Positions 24,904 through 35,252 of a DNA stretch of 64,000 nucleotides are shown here, one piece after another. The position numbers were made by a program, and so were the translations under genes. Every line of letters starts with the position of its first letter. The stretch's first letter is position 1. The notes beneath the pieces were generated by a model, which worked only from the letters and a program-made list of their open reading frames with translations, ran no database searches and was not told where the DNA came from. The DNA comes from Adineta vaga (Eukaryota; Rotifera): NCBI GenBank assembly GCA_021613535.1, contig CP075496.1, positions 10,664,001 through 10,728,000 on the forward strand. Reading direction: 5' to 3'.

Positions 24904-26235
24904 TTGAACGAGAAATTTTAAAAGAACATTTGTTTGATTTTAATTGAACAAAAACGTAATTTATTTTCTTTCTGGTCACATGTTTTGAAGGTCTCTTGTG
25001 CGAATATTTTGTCACTAGTTGGGTTGAACATTATGTCATCATTTATGAAAGATGATGCAATCCTATGAATAAAAAAAACGATTCATTCATTTCTATTATT
25101 ATACTATGAAAATGGTCAGGAAAAAAGATGTGATTATAAACGTTTCTATAATAGATTAAAATTTTGTTTAAATCAATGAAAAACGAAGTTTAGAGGGTGG
25201 ATGTCTTCATTATAAAACATAGGAATTAATTTCTTATTTCGACATACAATAAATAAGTAAAGTAATACTGAACAATCTAAAGATGTGATAAAAACATATT
25301 TATTCTTACTGAAAGAAAATTAAATCTTTTGAACAACATTAACTTGGAAAGAAAAGAATTTCGTCTATTGCCATGTGTTGATAGGCTGATTTTTCTTTTC
25401 TATTTGTTATATATTTGTGTGAGAGTAGGATGAATGAAAAAAACTACTGAATTTTATTTATTGTTCGATTGTGTGTGAGATGGTGATTGAGCATAGTTTT
25501 AATCTCAACTTTTAATCTATGAAGTTATAGGCTAGAATGCTATTATTCGTAACGAACCCTAAATTGTCCATCGATTAAAACACTAAGAGCTTGGAGATAC
25601 TTGCTTTGAATCAGACGTTCAGAAGGATACTCAACAGTGTGATGTAAACTCAAGTAGTTACTGTAGTAAAGGATTTTAAATTTTATTTGTTCTGACATTT
25701 TTAATCAGACAGAAAGATGAAAGGAATGGAAATGCGCGTTCTAACCTGTTAAAACGCATTAAGAATCCTTGTGCAAAACGAGATTTCAAAGTATTTATTC
25801 AGCGAAGTTTTTCTTCCATTCTACAAAAAAATAATATATCATGCTGAAATGTCTTGGATACCGACAACTTTTTTATTTTCTCTGCAGTAAATTTAAAATG
25901 AAAAGGGAAGATTTCCCCATTTAGCGCATTCAATTAGCGAACGATGTAGCAGACTGCATAAGTATCTTTAATCTCTTTCGCAGCAAGATTCTGTCATCAA
26001 TCTGACGATAGTCATGAAGATGAGTGGAAGAAAGACAAGCTTACACGCTTAAGGTGCTGAAAATTCATTAGTGGACATTGCTATGTTTAAAATTAAATTA
26101 AGATCATATTGTATTTATAAATTAAGTTCAAACATAATAATACATATTAACTAATACAAGTGTCAATCAAAAAGAGGAAAAATACTAAATTTGAAATCGA
26201 CAGTTTAGAAAAACAATCTGTTTTCGCCATAAGAA
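24904..26235. other. Spacer between GT15-like copies A and B
   Basis: 1.3 kb of AT-rich DNA. No reading frame with recognisable content and no detectable remnant of a further glycosyltransferase. Confidence 0.5.
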
Positions 26236-27243
26236 TTAGTGTGTCATATTTATTCGTGTTAAAATAGGTTTAGATTCACGAAGCACGGTCAACTGATAAC
26301 ACGATCTGTTAATTTCTTCATAAAAGTCTTTTACTAGAATAAACTTCCAATACTTTCGTTCTGCAGTCATTACATGATAATTATGACCATAAGATATATC
26401 GAAAATATGTTTCGATCTAACACTATTATCAATTTGAAGCATCTCTGCATGAACACATCCATCACCGATGTATTGTCGCAATATCAGATCATCTTGAATA
26501 AGCTCACGAATGAATCGTTGCACTTGTTCAGATTTATAGTACCATTCCAAACGAATAATGAAAAAGTTATTGTAAATACAAGGAGTATCATTTTCAGAGA
26601 TATTTACAAATCGTTTCAGGATATCTTGCATTTCCGCTTTCGATTCCCAATATGCTGCTCGATAAACATAATCTAGTTTTTGTGCATCAGTATAGGCAAA
26701 GAGATCATATTTAGTCATATTGGATATATATGAATCATCATCCATTCTCATCAAATAATCATAACCACCATTTCGAATTGCTGGATGATAAAATACATCA
26801 TATATCCAAAATCGGCACATTAAACGATATTGAATTGATTTTGCTGATTGTGAATTCTGGACAGATTGTACTGCTGTTGTAAAATTAAAAAGAGCAAACG
26901 AAATAGTTATATCTTTGTTGTTTCTAAGTACGCACGAGAATATGTGTTGTTGCATGTGAGAAGTAAAGTTCTGATCATGAAAAATAAGAAATGGATATGG
27001 CGAATTTTCATCAATTGTATGAAAACGAATGACAGAATTAATCATATTCATAGTAAGAAACATCGATTGATTAGTACTTCGCATTAAGGTCACAATTACT
27101 CCTCGTGGGCGCTTATTCGATGAAGTAGGGATAGAATTGAAGTTTGAATGTTGATTATAAGCATTGGTATATAGTTGATAGATAATAGTTAATACAATAA
27201 TGACTAAAAATATTTTAAAGTACCAATACCGTTTTAAACTCAT
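26236..27243 (-). CDS. GT15-like (KRE2/MNT1-related) glycosyltransferase, copy B
   Basis: One exon, 335 residues, start MSLKRYWYFK with a membrane anchor at about residues 9-25 (type II). It carries the same ordered blocks as copies A and C: TLMRSTNQS, PYPFLIFHDQNFT, YRLMCRFW, YDYLMRMDDDSY, NNFFII, IGDGCVHAEML and a late SYGHNYH. Protein identity to A and C is high in these blocks but lower elsewhere, with a different N-terminus and a different segment between YRAAYWE and CIYNN. It shows no near-identical tract with the others, so it is the more distant copy. The 3' end of its promoter side faces the LINE insertion at 27785. Likely Golgi transferase; acceptor unknown. Confidence 0.65.
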   Translation of the reverse strand: MSLKRYWYFKIFLVIIVLTIIYQLYTNAYNQHSNFNSIPTSSNKRPRGVIVTLMRSTNQSMFLTMNMINSVIRFHTIDENSPYPFLIFHDQNFTSHMQQHIFSCVLRNNKDITISFALFNFTTAVQSVQNSQSAKSIQYRLMCRFWIYDVFYHPAIRNGGYDYLMRMDDDSYISNMTKYDLFAYTDAQKLDYVYRAAYWESKAEMQDILKRFVNISENDTPCIYNNFFIIRLEWYYKSEQVQRFIRELIQDDLILRQYIGDGCVHAEMLQIDNSVRSKHIFDISYGHNYHVMTAERKYWKFILVKDFYEEINRSCYQLTVLRESKPILTRINMTH

Positions 27244-27773
27244 CGTGTTTTAGATATAGTGAGATTGTTGCTCATTGTATAGATTATTGTTGATTTAATT
27301 CATGTTTTAAATTAAAATTTATGTACAAATATAATAGTCGCATTTGGTAAAAAGTGTTGCCGAAGGATCGATCAAAAATGTTTTTTAAATACTGCTCAGC
27401 TCATTGAAGAGAAAAAAAGTTGTTCTAATCTTGCTAGTATATGATACCGTTTTATGGTGTACAGAATTGTCATAGAATGTATCTGGAGTAAATTATTTTA
27501 TGACTGATAAAAAGAAAAGAACAATATAAAAGAAATTGTACGGTGAGCGATTGATGTGTTTATTAATTTTGATTTTGTGTTAAAATGTATTGTCAACGTA
27601 GTTTTGTTTTTCAAAACTAGGACGATATTGAGAAAAGTACAGTTGACATCGTTCGAACCATCAGTTGATTTCTTCATATAAGATTATACTGAAAAAAAAA
27701 ACAGTTGAGAAGTAATTATAAAAATACTTTTTATTATATCGTCGATGGTAAATGAAAGGAAATAGAAGATATT
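27244..27773. other. Spacer between GT15-like copy B and the LINE
   Basis: 530 bp of AT-rich DNA upstream of copy B and directly left of the retrotransposon target site. No gene seen. Confidence 0.5.
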
Positions 27774-27784
27774 AGTTTCGAACA
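27774..27784. repeat. Left target-site duplication of the LINE
   Basis: AGTTTCGAACA; the same word (GTTTCGAACA, preceded by the ambiguous last A of the tail) follows the poly(A) at 32460-32469. Confidence 0.8.
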
Positions 27785-28016
27785 ACATTCACGTTCTATA
27801 CTCGGCAGCGATCAGTCGCATTATCGAGGGCTCTCTTTTCGTCTTGTCTCTGAATCTGCGTATATTTTTACGTGATTCCAATCTTTCTTTCGTCTTTTTC
27901 TTTATTTCCTTTAAGTCTTGCGACTTAAAGATCTTATTCTTACTTTCGGTTTTCGAGAGTTTCTCCAAATCTTAACAACAGGAAGAAGTCTTCTAAAAAC
28001 TCTTGGTTTTTCGTCG

Positions 28017-29464
28017 ATGGCTCCGAAAGGAGGGGGTGGTGGTGCTGGCGCGAAGAAGCTAAACAATAGTTTCGACAGTCAACAGACATAATCATCCACA
28101 GTAACAAAAACACCAACAACAACGACCAGTTCACAAAGAACTGGCCTAGTCGGCAGCACGCCCATGCCAAAGAAAAACAACCAGCAGCCATTCAGCATCG
28201 CTCGTCTTGTGCTAGAGGGAGCCAAAATTACTAAATTGGCATTAAATGATATTTTGAAGCAACACTTTAGCGACATCCAAATTACTGACATTCAACTCTG
28301 ACGTTCAGGCAATTTTACCTTGTATGCTTATGATGTTAAATCGTTCAATCGTCTTCTCAACGAATTAACAACAACATTAGCTGCAAATGGTCAAACAGAC
28401 GTTAAAGTTTATGTTCCTCGATCTATTCAGCGGATCAAGGATACAGAAAAGGTTGCTTTCGCCAAACGGGTCGATCTTGAAATTCCTGATGATCGAATAA
28501 CAGAAGCACTAAAGGCCATTGGTTTTGATGTTACAAATGTTACTCGTCTCACCAGCAAAGATGGAAAGACCCCAACAAGAACAATCAAAATATCATTTAA
28601 TGATGTTCAAAACCGCAACGCCTTCGTGTATTCTGGTTTGCAGGTGGATTGTATGCACTTCACCGCCGAACCAGCATCACAAAACAACAAGCCGGTACAA
28701 TGCTTCATCTGCTTGCAATACAACCATGTGGCCAAATACTGCAAAACGAAGCAACAAGTATGTGCCAAATGTGGTGAAAACCACAAAATGGACCAATGTA
28801 CTGTTGCCAACGATGCAGCCAAATGCCACAACTGTAAAGGTAATCATTTAGCTACTTCTACTGATTGTCCACAATTCAAAGATCAGGAAAAAAGAATGCT
28901 AAACTTGATTAACCAATACTTAACAGAAAGCAGACCAACAACAACCACTTCCCACCATTACCAAACCTATTCCAACAACAACAAAATAGCTTCCAAAATG
29001 ACTTATTCGATCAAATGTTCAATGCATTTAGTAGTAAGATGGAAAAACTAATCGAAGAAACAACAAGCCGATTATTCCGCAAGCTACAGCAAAAGATCAA
29101 ATGTATCGAAAAGTCAATTGGATTATATGGAAATAGCCAAGATGATGCTTCAACGCACTCTGACTCTGATTCTCAGGAAGAAAGTCAAGTAGTTAAGCAC
29201 ATCAAAGCTAGTAAAATTAAAAATCAACAGAAAAATCAACCCGCAACAACCGATTCTTCGATTTCAACCTCTTCAAAGGTCAAAACAGCTTCAAACATCC
29301 GTTCTCCAAAACAACATCCAACACAAGATCAAACTGAAGCTGCAAATTCACACAAGAGACATCGTCCGTCGGACAGTCCACAAGACGAAACGACGAAGAA
29401 AAACAACAACAAAGACCTTAAAACGAGTGACATCGATGATTCGGATATGCCACATCAACATTAA
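28017..29464 (+). pseudogene. LINE ORF1 (Gag-like, CCHC zinc knuckles), broken
   Basis: Starts MAPKGGGGGAG at 28017. The same frame runs to 29051 but is broken by TAA at 28089-28091 and TGA at 28299-28301; each is one C-to-T change from a sense codon (CAA, CGA). Three zinc knuckles lie in order near 28700-28870: CFICLQYNHVAKYC, CAKCGENHKMDQC and CHNCKGNHLATSTDC. A frameshift at about 28940-29010 moves the remaining ORF1 (FNAFSSKMEKL... to 29464) to another frame. ORF1 proteins of this type bind the element's RNA in the ribonucleoprotein particle. The C-terminal part is Ser/Lys/Gln rich. Confidence 0.85.
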
Positions 29465-31947
29465 CACCATAACCAAACACAAAGATGAACTCTTAGCCCG
29501 ATTCTCCAAATACGGCGTTATTTCGATGAATGAAACTAATCTTAAGAGTGAACGTCAGTTATCTCTTTGGGGTTACAACGTTTTCAGAAATGATAGAGTA
29601 GGTAAATCTGGTGGTGGAGTTCTTCTTGCAATCCAGCGTCACATTAAATGTCGTGAAGTATACAACAAGACAACACAAGCAAATGAAGTGATAGCAGTAG
29701 AGATAGAAACTCAAGGTTTCAAATCAATACTTATATCCTCCATTTACGTCCCTCCAACAGCCAAAATTAATCTTAGCACCTTCGATGACCTATAAAATAT
29801 TAACAACAACTGTATCATCGTAGGTGATTTCAATGCAACATCGCAGGAAAAGGGATCATGAAAGATGAATTCAAAACGAAGACAGCTGCAAGAATTATTT
29901 AAAGAAGGTTTAATCGACTGTGTCGACGATGATTATACAACATTTGAAAGACATGATTACGAAGAAAAACTTGATTGGATACTAGCAAGCCAACCTCTCT
30001 ATCATTTATAACAAATATTGAAACACATGCATTAATCGGCACAGTTACTGGACACAAACCATTAACTTTCGATATTCCTCTGAGAGTGGAAGTCAAATTC
30101 CCCTCTCCAAGGATATCATTTAATTTCAACGCAGCAAAGTGGCCATTATTTAGAAGTAAATTAGACCAATAATTGATACTATGGAACATGGATCGTAGAT
30201 TAAATTCAACATTAGACTTAGAAGAATATTCATCGTTTATTACCAACAGCATTTTGGTAGCAACACGAGAAGCTATTTCACGTATTAAACAAAAGATTAC
30301 ATCGTATTCACCAAGTGAAGCTTCGAAAAGCTTGATTCTACTTAAGCATCGAGCGTATCGAAGATGGAAGAAGACTGGAGATGATATAGATAAACATCAA
30401 TTCTACACGTCGAAAGTCTTACTTACAAATTCACTTTGGAATGACAGAAGAAACAACTTTAACAAGTTAATGTCGTCATTATGTCAGAAGAAAATGTATT
30501 CGAATGCAGTTTGGCGAACGGTGCGCAAGTTCCACAACAAACGGATCAAGCAAACCTATGCGAACGTCATGAAATATAATAACACTACAGCAACGTCGGA
30601 CTAGAAGAAGGCAGATCTTTTTGCGGATTATTTCCAAAATGAGGTCTACTTCGAAGCGCCTGACTCGCTGCCGTTTCATGATAAAGTAACTCGTCGAACA
30701 GGATTCATAAGAAAAGGAATGGCAACTAATTCAAACACAACTAGGTGGAAATTAATCACTGTTAATGAAGTTAAATATCACCTTAAACAACTTCGAAACA
30801 GCGCCACAGGCTCTGATAACATCCATAATAGATGTTTGAAGAATTATTCAAAATAACTTGTTCAACATCTCACCAATTTGTACAATGTAGTTTTGAATCA
30901 AGGTTACATTCCTGATACGCGGAAACAAGCAAACATTATTCTTCTATTAAAGCCGATGAAAGACAGCTGACAGCTGAAAGCCCGAAGCGTCATTCGACTG
31001 TTGTTCTCTTCGATATCAAAGCTGCTTTTGACTCAGTATGGCATGGTGGACTAATTTACAAACTGAATGATCTACGTCTTCCTCGCTACATGGTCAGTTA
31101 CCTGATCTCTTTCCTGCACAATCGAACAGCCGCAATTGAAATTGAAAATGTGTTATCACGTTCATTCCAGCTCAAGAGCGGTACACCACAAGGATCTCCG
31201 TTATCACCATTATTATATATCATATACACGGCAGATTGGATGAATGGTATACCGTCTCATACTGAACATGGATTATTCGCCGACGATACAGCTCTATGGA
31301 CATCAACCATCACCACAACAGGTCTTAACGTAAGACTTCAACAGTCCGTAGATGCATTTGAAAGTTGGTGCTCTTCGTGGAAACTGAAGCTGCAGCCAAC
31401 AGAAACGGAGCTGATTCATTTCAGCATACGCCCAAGAAAGAAGTACAAACATCCAATGGAGGTGAAAGTGAAAAACAGGATCATTACTCCAGTGGAACAT
31501 ACAAAATACTTAGGCGTTATTATCGACAAACGTTTAAACTGGCGAAAACATCTCGATCATATAGAAAGTAAGATTGGTCCTCGCATCAGTCTGCTTCGCT
31601 ATCTATCGAGAAATTCGTACGAACCAAACATGAAGATAATGATAAACATTTTCAAATCAATTATGCGCACAATCATTATTTATGGTTATCCTGTTCTGCT
31701 TACTGCTGATCAACACATATGGAACCGACTGCAGATTATGCAAAACAAAGCACTACGCGCAGCTCTCGGTTTACGCATATATACATTCACAAAATATATT
31801 CATCAGATCAGCAACACACCAAAAATCAAAGAATATGCAACAGGATTACTTCAAAAAGCGATACAAACTGCTACCTTAAATAATGACACGACACTCCGGA
31901 ATCATTTACAAGACATTTTCGACCAGATCAAAAACAACACCTCCTGA
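29436..31947 (+). pseudogene. LINE ORF2 (AP endonuclease plus reverse transcriptase), broken
   Basis: Overlaps the end of ORF1. The endonuclease starts MIRICHININ and keeps MNETNLKS, GGGVLLAI and the GDFNAT motif (about 29824-29841). In-frame stops occur near 29793, 29858, 30173, 30602 and 30856, with frameshifts such as the one near 29990. The linker to the RT is readable (LRNSATGSDNIHN, then NIILLLKPMKDS). At about 30962-30985 the sequence jumps to FDIKAAFDSVWHGGL, so the N-terminal RT motifs between these points are missing. The rest of the RT, with GTPQGSPLSPLLY, FADDTALW and KYLGVIIDKRLNW, is one open frame from about 31000 to 31947. No RNase H domain is seen. Confidence 0.88.
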
Positions 31948-32459
31948 ATATCTATATAACTACTACAACGATATTCAAGACTATTCTTGTGCTGGCCGAA
32001 TCTGTACAAAAAATGTTATGTCGGAATCGTGTACTACGAGTTTGCTTCACATATATATCAAGAAATGAAGCAATGCTTTGGCTGAATCTTCCACAACATC
32101 CATTACATATGTTGCTCTGTCTCTCTTCATCATATTATTGTGTACGAAGTAAACAGACTATTACGCGTTCCACTCTTTCTTTTCTTTTTCTTCTCATAAC
32201 CAATATGTATCACTCTTCTCTATTCTTCATTGTATTGTAACACACACCCTTCCTTTGATGCTTTTCACTTGTTACTACTTCAACATTCACTAATTTAACT
32301 TGTAACTATCTTTTCTCTGCACGGACATACGACACTAGTCATGAGTCCGTTTTTCCTTTCTTCTTTTCTTTCAGCGTTCGTGTAATAACGTACACCCGTT
32401 GTTTTCTATCGACTTGTAACGTTATTATACTGAATAAAGCCTTGTTACCAAAAAAAAAA

Positions 32460-32469
32460 GTTTCGAACA
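32460..32469. repeat. Right target-site duplication of the LINE
   Basis: GTTTCGAACA directly after the poly(A) tail; matches 27775-27784. Confidence 0.8.
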
Positions 32470-32837
32470 TCACTACATGGCTAGGTCGATCATCAAAAAT
32501 ATTCTGGAAATATGATGTCATCTTATAGGAGTTCACGAATGGAAATTACCGATAACTAATGTTATTACCAAAGAAATTATAGTTCTCGTTTTCAAATATT
32601 TAAATGAAAAGATCTTTTTGGATTCTTTCGAAAAATATGAAGTAATATTCATTAGATGCTGAAATATCAGATGAGAAAGATACCGTATGTTCAAAGTCGA
32701 ACAATATCGTATCAGGATCTCTATAACATAAAGAATTCGCAAGTGAAATTGATTTTTTAATGTTAATGAAAATCATGAATAGAGTATTTATGATTAGAAA
32801 TTTTCTACTAAACAAAAGCTATTTATTTATTTCGAAT
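32470..32837. other. Spacer, 3' flank of the GT14 gene
   Basis: About 370 bp between the LINE and the GT14 stop codon; AT-rich, no gene seen. Confidence 0.5.
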
Positions 32838-35252
32838 TCATACATTTTTCTTTCCAAATTCTATATTTTTTAGTCTTCGATAGAAATCTTCGTTGATCAT
32901 TGAAAAATCTTCTTCTTGTTGTTTCATTTGATTACGTACATCTAAATATTGTGCCATACAATATGCAACAGAACGATCTCGTTGAAAAAAGATCTTATTT
33001 CCAAATAGATGAGGACTTGTTGCTAAATGCCAAAGATCTTCATAAATAAATATACATATACCACGAACAAAACCACCTCGACAAAGAACCGATTCTGGTC
33101 GATCTGCCCATATTTTATATCTTGTCATAAATGACATTTGATTAAGATCATGATCATATGGATAATAACCTGGTGTTTCTTTCCAACGATTAATCATCGA
33201 ATAATAATGTTCATCAGGTACTATAGTTCCGTTAAGAAAATTATATAAATCATTGACACGTTTACTCGTATGAATATATTCTAAAGTGACACGTGATAAT
33301 AAGACATGAAATTCACCTTTATAAAATGGTAATGTAAGAGATGATGGTAATGTTCGATTCAATGAACGAAATGGATTTTTTTGTCGTAATTGTGAATAAT
33401 ATGGTAATGAAGTAACATCGTTTTGATTATTATAGAGTTTTAAGATTTGAACTAATTCAGCATTTGTTTTTAAAGGAAAATCGGAATTAGCTAAATTAAA
33501 ATAATATTTCCATGATTTTGCTCGTTGAAGAAGTTCTTTTTGACATAAATGTTCTGCTTCTAATACTGAAAATTGACCCCATGTTACATTAATACGTTGT
33601 TGTAGTAGAAATATATTTGTTACGCATGACACACGTTCTTGAATTGCTTGATAAAGTGAGAGAGGTGTTTTAGAATCAACATGTATACAATAATAATTCG
33701 ATGTTCGATAGATTGTATGTAATAAAAATTCAAATTGATCGAGATTAGAATAGATAAGAATAGTAAAAGCTATTGGATGAAATAATTCTTCAGATGAAAC
33801 AAATGATCGATCTTTAAAAAAACTACAGTCCTTTGGAAATGATAAATATGTTGATGCTTCATGATTTAATTGTGATACTTCATCTGTAGTTAAGATTAGA
33901 TTTGGATAACGAATGAGACGACCACATACAGTTGATGTAAGAAATCTATCAAGTATTGTTGGAGATCTTGGCCATGAAGTTGATTGTAAGATGATAAGCC
34001 AAATCAGGAGATATATACAAATACCAATAAAAATAAAACGACGATGAAAGTCTAAAATAAAAGAATAATTGAATATAATCTTCTAACATTGTAGAATTTA
34101 GTTATCGAATGATATTTATTAAAGATAATCGATCTTTATGAAGTCGAAGAACTATCAACTGTTGACATGATTTCTGAGTTTCATTATAGAACGTCTTCAT
34201 AACTTTAAACTCCCAACTTTCTTCGCCCGAAGACATTATATGAAAATTATGACCATAGGATATGTTTTTCAGTTGTTCTGCTTTCACACTTTTATCAACA
34301 CTTAACATCGCTGCATGAACACATCCATCACCAATATATTCTCGAAGCATATAATCATCCTTTACAAGTGTATGAACCAAATGTTGTACTCGTTTCGATT
34401 CATAGTACCATTTCAAACGAATAATAAAAAAATTATTGTAGATACATTCAGAGTAGTCTGGTTTATCGTCGGCATATTGATCTCGAACTGCTTGTAAGGC
34501 TTGACACATTTCCACATACAATGCTCGATAAGCATAATCGAGATTTTTTCTCTTCGTATATTCAAAAAGATCTTCTTGAGTATTGTCAGAAAAGTATGAA
34601 TCATCATCCATTCTCATCAAATAATCATAACCACCATTTCGAACTGTTGGATGATAAAATACATCATATGTCCAAAATCGACACATCAAACGATATTCCA
34701 TTGATTTGCCTAAGTCGGAAGTACTCAACGGCTTAACCGATGTTGTAAAATTGATGAGAACAAACGAAATGTTGAGTTGAGTGTTATTTCTTTGTACACA
34801 TGATAGTATGTATTGTTGCATTTGTGAAGTGAAGTTTTGATCATGAAAGATGAGAAATGGATAGGATGAATTTGTTTGAATTGAATGAAAATGCATGACA
34901 GAATGAATCATATTGATAGTCAAAAGAATAGATCGATTGGTACTACGCATCAATGTCACAATAACACAACGCGTTTTAGTAGATTTATATTTTGATAGGA
35001 ACAGATGTTGATTTTGAAAAATATACAATTTTGTAATAACAGTAACAAGAATAAGAATCTTTATTATTATATATAAAGATAGAAACGATCGATAAGTACT
35101 TTTCATGTATAACTGAAAACGATGAATAAAATATTGAAATCTATATAGTTTCAGATGTTTCTTGTTTCTAAAATGTTAAAAATATGCAAGAATGAATCGA
35201 TTGGCTTACATGCTTTGAAAATACGTCTTCGATATGTTTTGATCAACCACAT
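32838..35252 (-). CDS. Core-2/I-branching beta-1,6-GlcNAc transferase family protein (GT14, GCNT-like); intron hosts GT15-like copy C
   Basis: Exon 2 is 34051-32838; it is open upstream of its first Met and begins at a good acceptor (tattttag). No in-frame ATG lies between that acceptor and copy C. A 43-nt exon 1 at 35252-35210 starts MWLIKTYRRRIFKA and ends in CAT|gtaagc; joining restores frame through a split Tyr codon and gives 418 residues, the normal GCNT length. The product is type II: basic cytosolic tail, anchor at residues about 20-36, then GT14 blocks FHPIAFTILIYS, YYCIHVDSK, NLANSDFPLKTN and KGEFHVLLSRVTLEYI, and PDEHYYSMI. Such enzymes add branching GlcNAc to O-glycans or polylactosamine in the Golgi, or act on related acceptors. 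The 1,158-bp intron (35209-34052) contains the whole GT15-like copy C on the same strand. Exon 1 is a prediction. Confidence 0.8.
34102..35106 (-). CDS. GT15-like glycosyltransferase, copy C, nested in the GT14 intron
   Basis: One exon, 334 residues, start MKSTYRSFLSLYIIIKI with a membrane anchor at about residues 8-26. It carries the blocks of copies A and B, including YRLMCRFW, MDDDSYF, NNFFII, GDGCVHAAML and SYGHNFH. From TLMRSTNRS to YRALY it is nearly identical to copy A in DNA and protein. Before and after that it differs, e.g. the segment after YRALY (VEMCQALQAV against NEAIEPLKPL) and the C-terminus. It lies entirely inside the intron predicted for the GT14 gene, on the same strand, so it needs its own promoter or arises by alternative processing (inference). 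Confidence 0.65.
   Translation of the reverse strand: MKSTYRSFLSLYIIIKILILVTVITKLYIFQNQHLFLSKYKSTKTRCVIVTLMRSTNRSILLTINMIHSVMHFHSIQTNSSYPFLIFHDQNFTSQMQQYILSCVQRNNTQLNISFVLINFTTSVKPLSTSDLGKSMEYRLMCRFWTYDVFYHPTVRNGGYDYLMRMDDDSYFSDNTQEDLFEYTKRKNLDYAYRALYVEMCQALQAVRDQYADDKPDYSECIYNNFFIIRLKWYYESKRVQHLVHTLVKDDYMLREYIGDGCVHAAMLSVDKSVKAEQLKNISYGHNFHIMSSGEESWEFKVMKTFYNETQKSCQQLIVLRLHKDRLSLINIIR
34517..34962. repeat. Near-identical tract shared with copy A (gene conversion candidate)
   Basis: 446 bp matching 24314-24759 with about three mismatches and no gaps; both edges are abrupt. Confidence 0.9.

Larger units (their letters stand above)
27785..32459 (+). mobile_element. Non-LTR retrotransposon (LINE, Jockey/I-like group), full-length insertion with internal decay
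   Basis: 4,675 bp between 10-11 bp direct repeats. In order: a less AT-rich 5' UTR, ORF1 with three zinc knuckles, ORF2 with an apurinic-type endonuclease and a reverse transcriptase, a 3' UTR, AATAAA at 32433-32438 and a 10-A tail at 32450-32459. The RT has GTPQGSPLSPLLY and the catalytic FADD (31276-31287). Both ORFs contain stop codons and frameshifts and part of the RT is deleted, so this copy cannot move by itself. The insertion separates GT15-like copy B from the GT14/copy C pair. The group call rests on the ORF1 knuckles, the AP endonuclease and FADDTALW. Confidence 0.93.

Noticed and set aside
27785-32459. Classification of the element as an LTR retrotransposon or endogenous retrovirus
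   Set aside because: It has no terminal repeats, protease or integrase; it has an AP-type endonuclease, a poly(A) tail and target-site duplications of a LINE.
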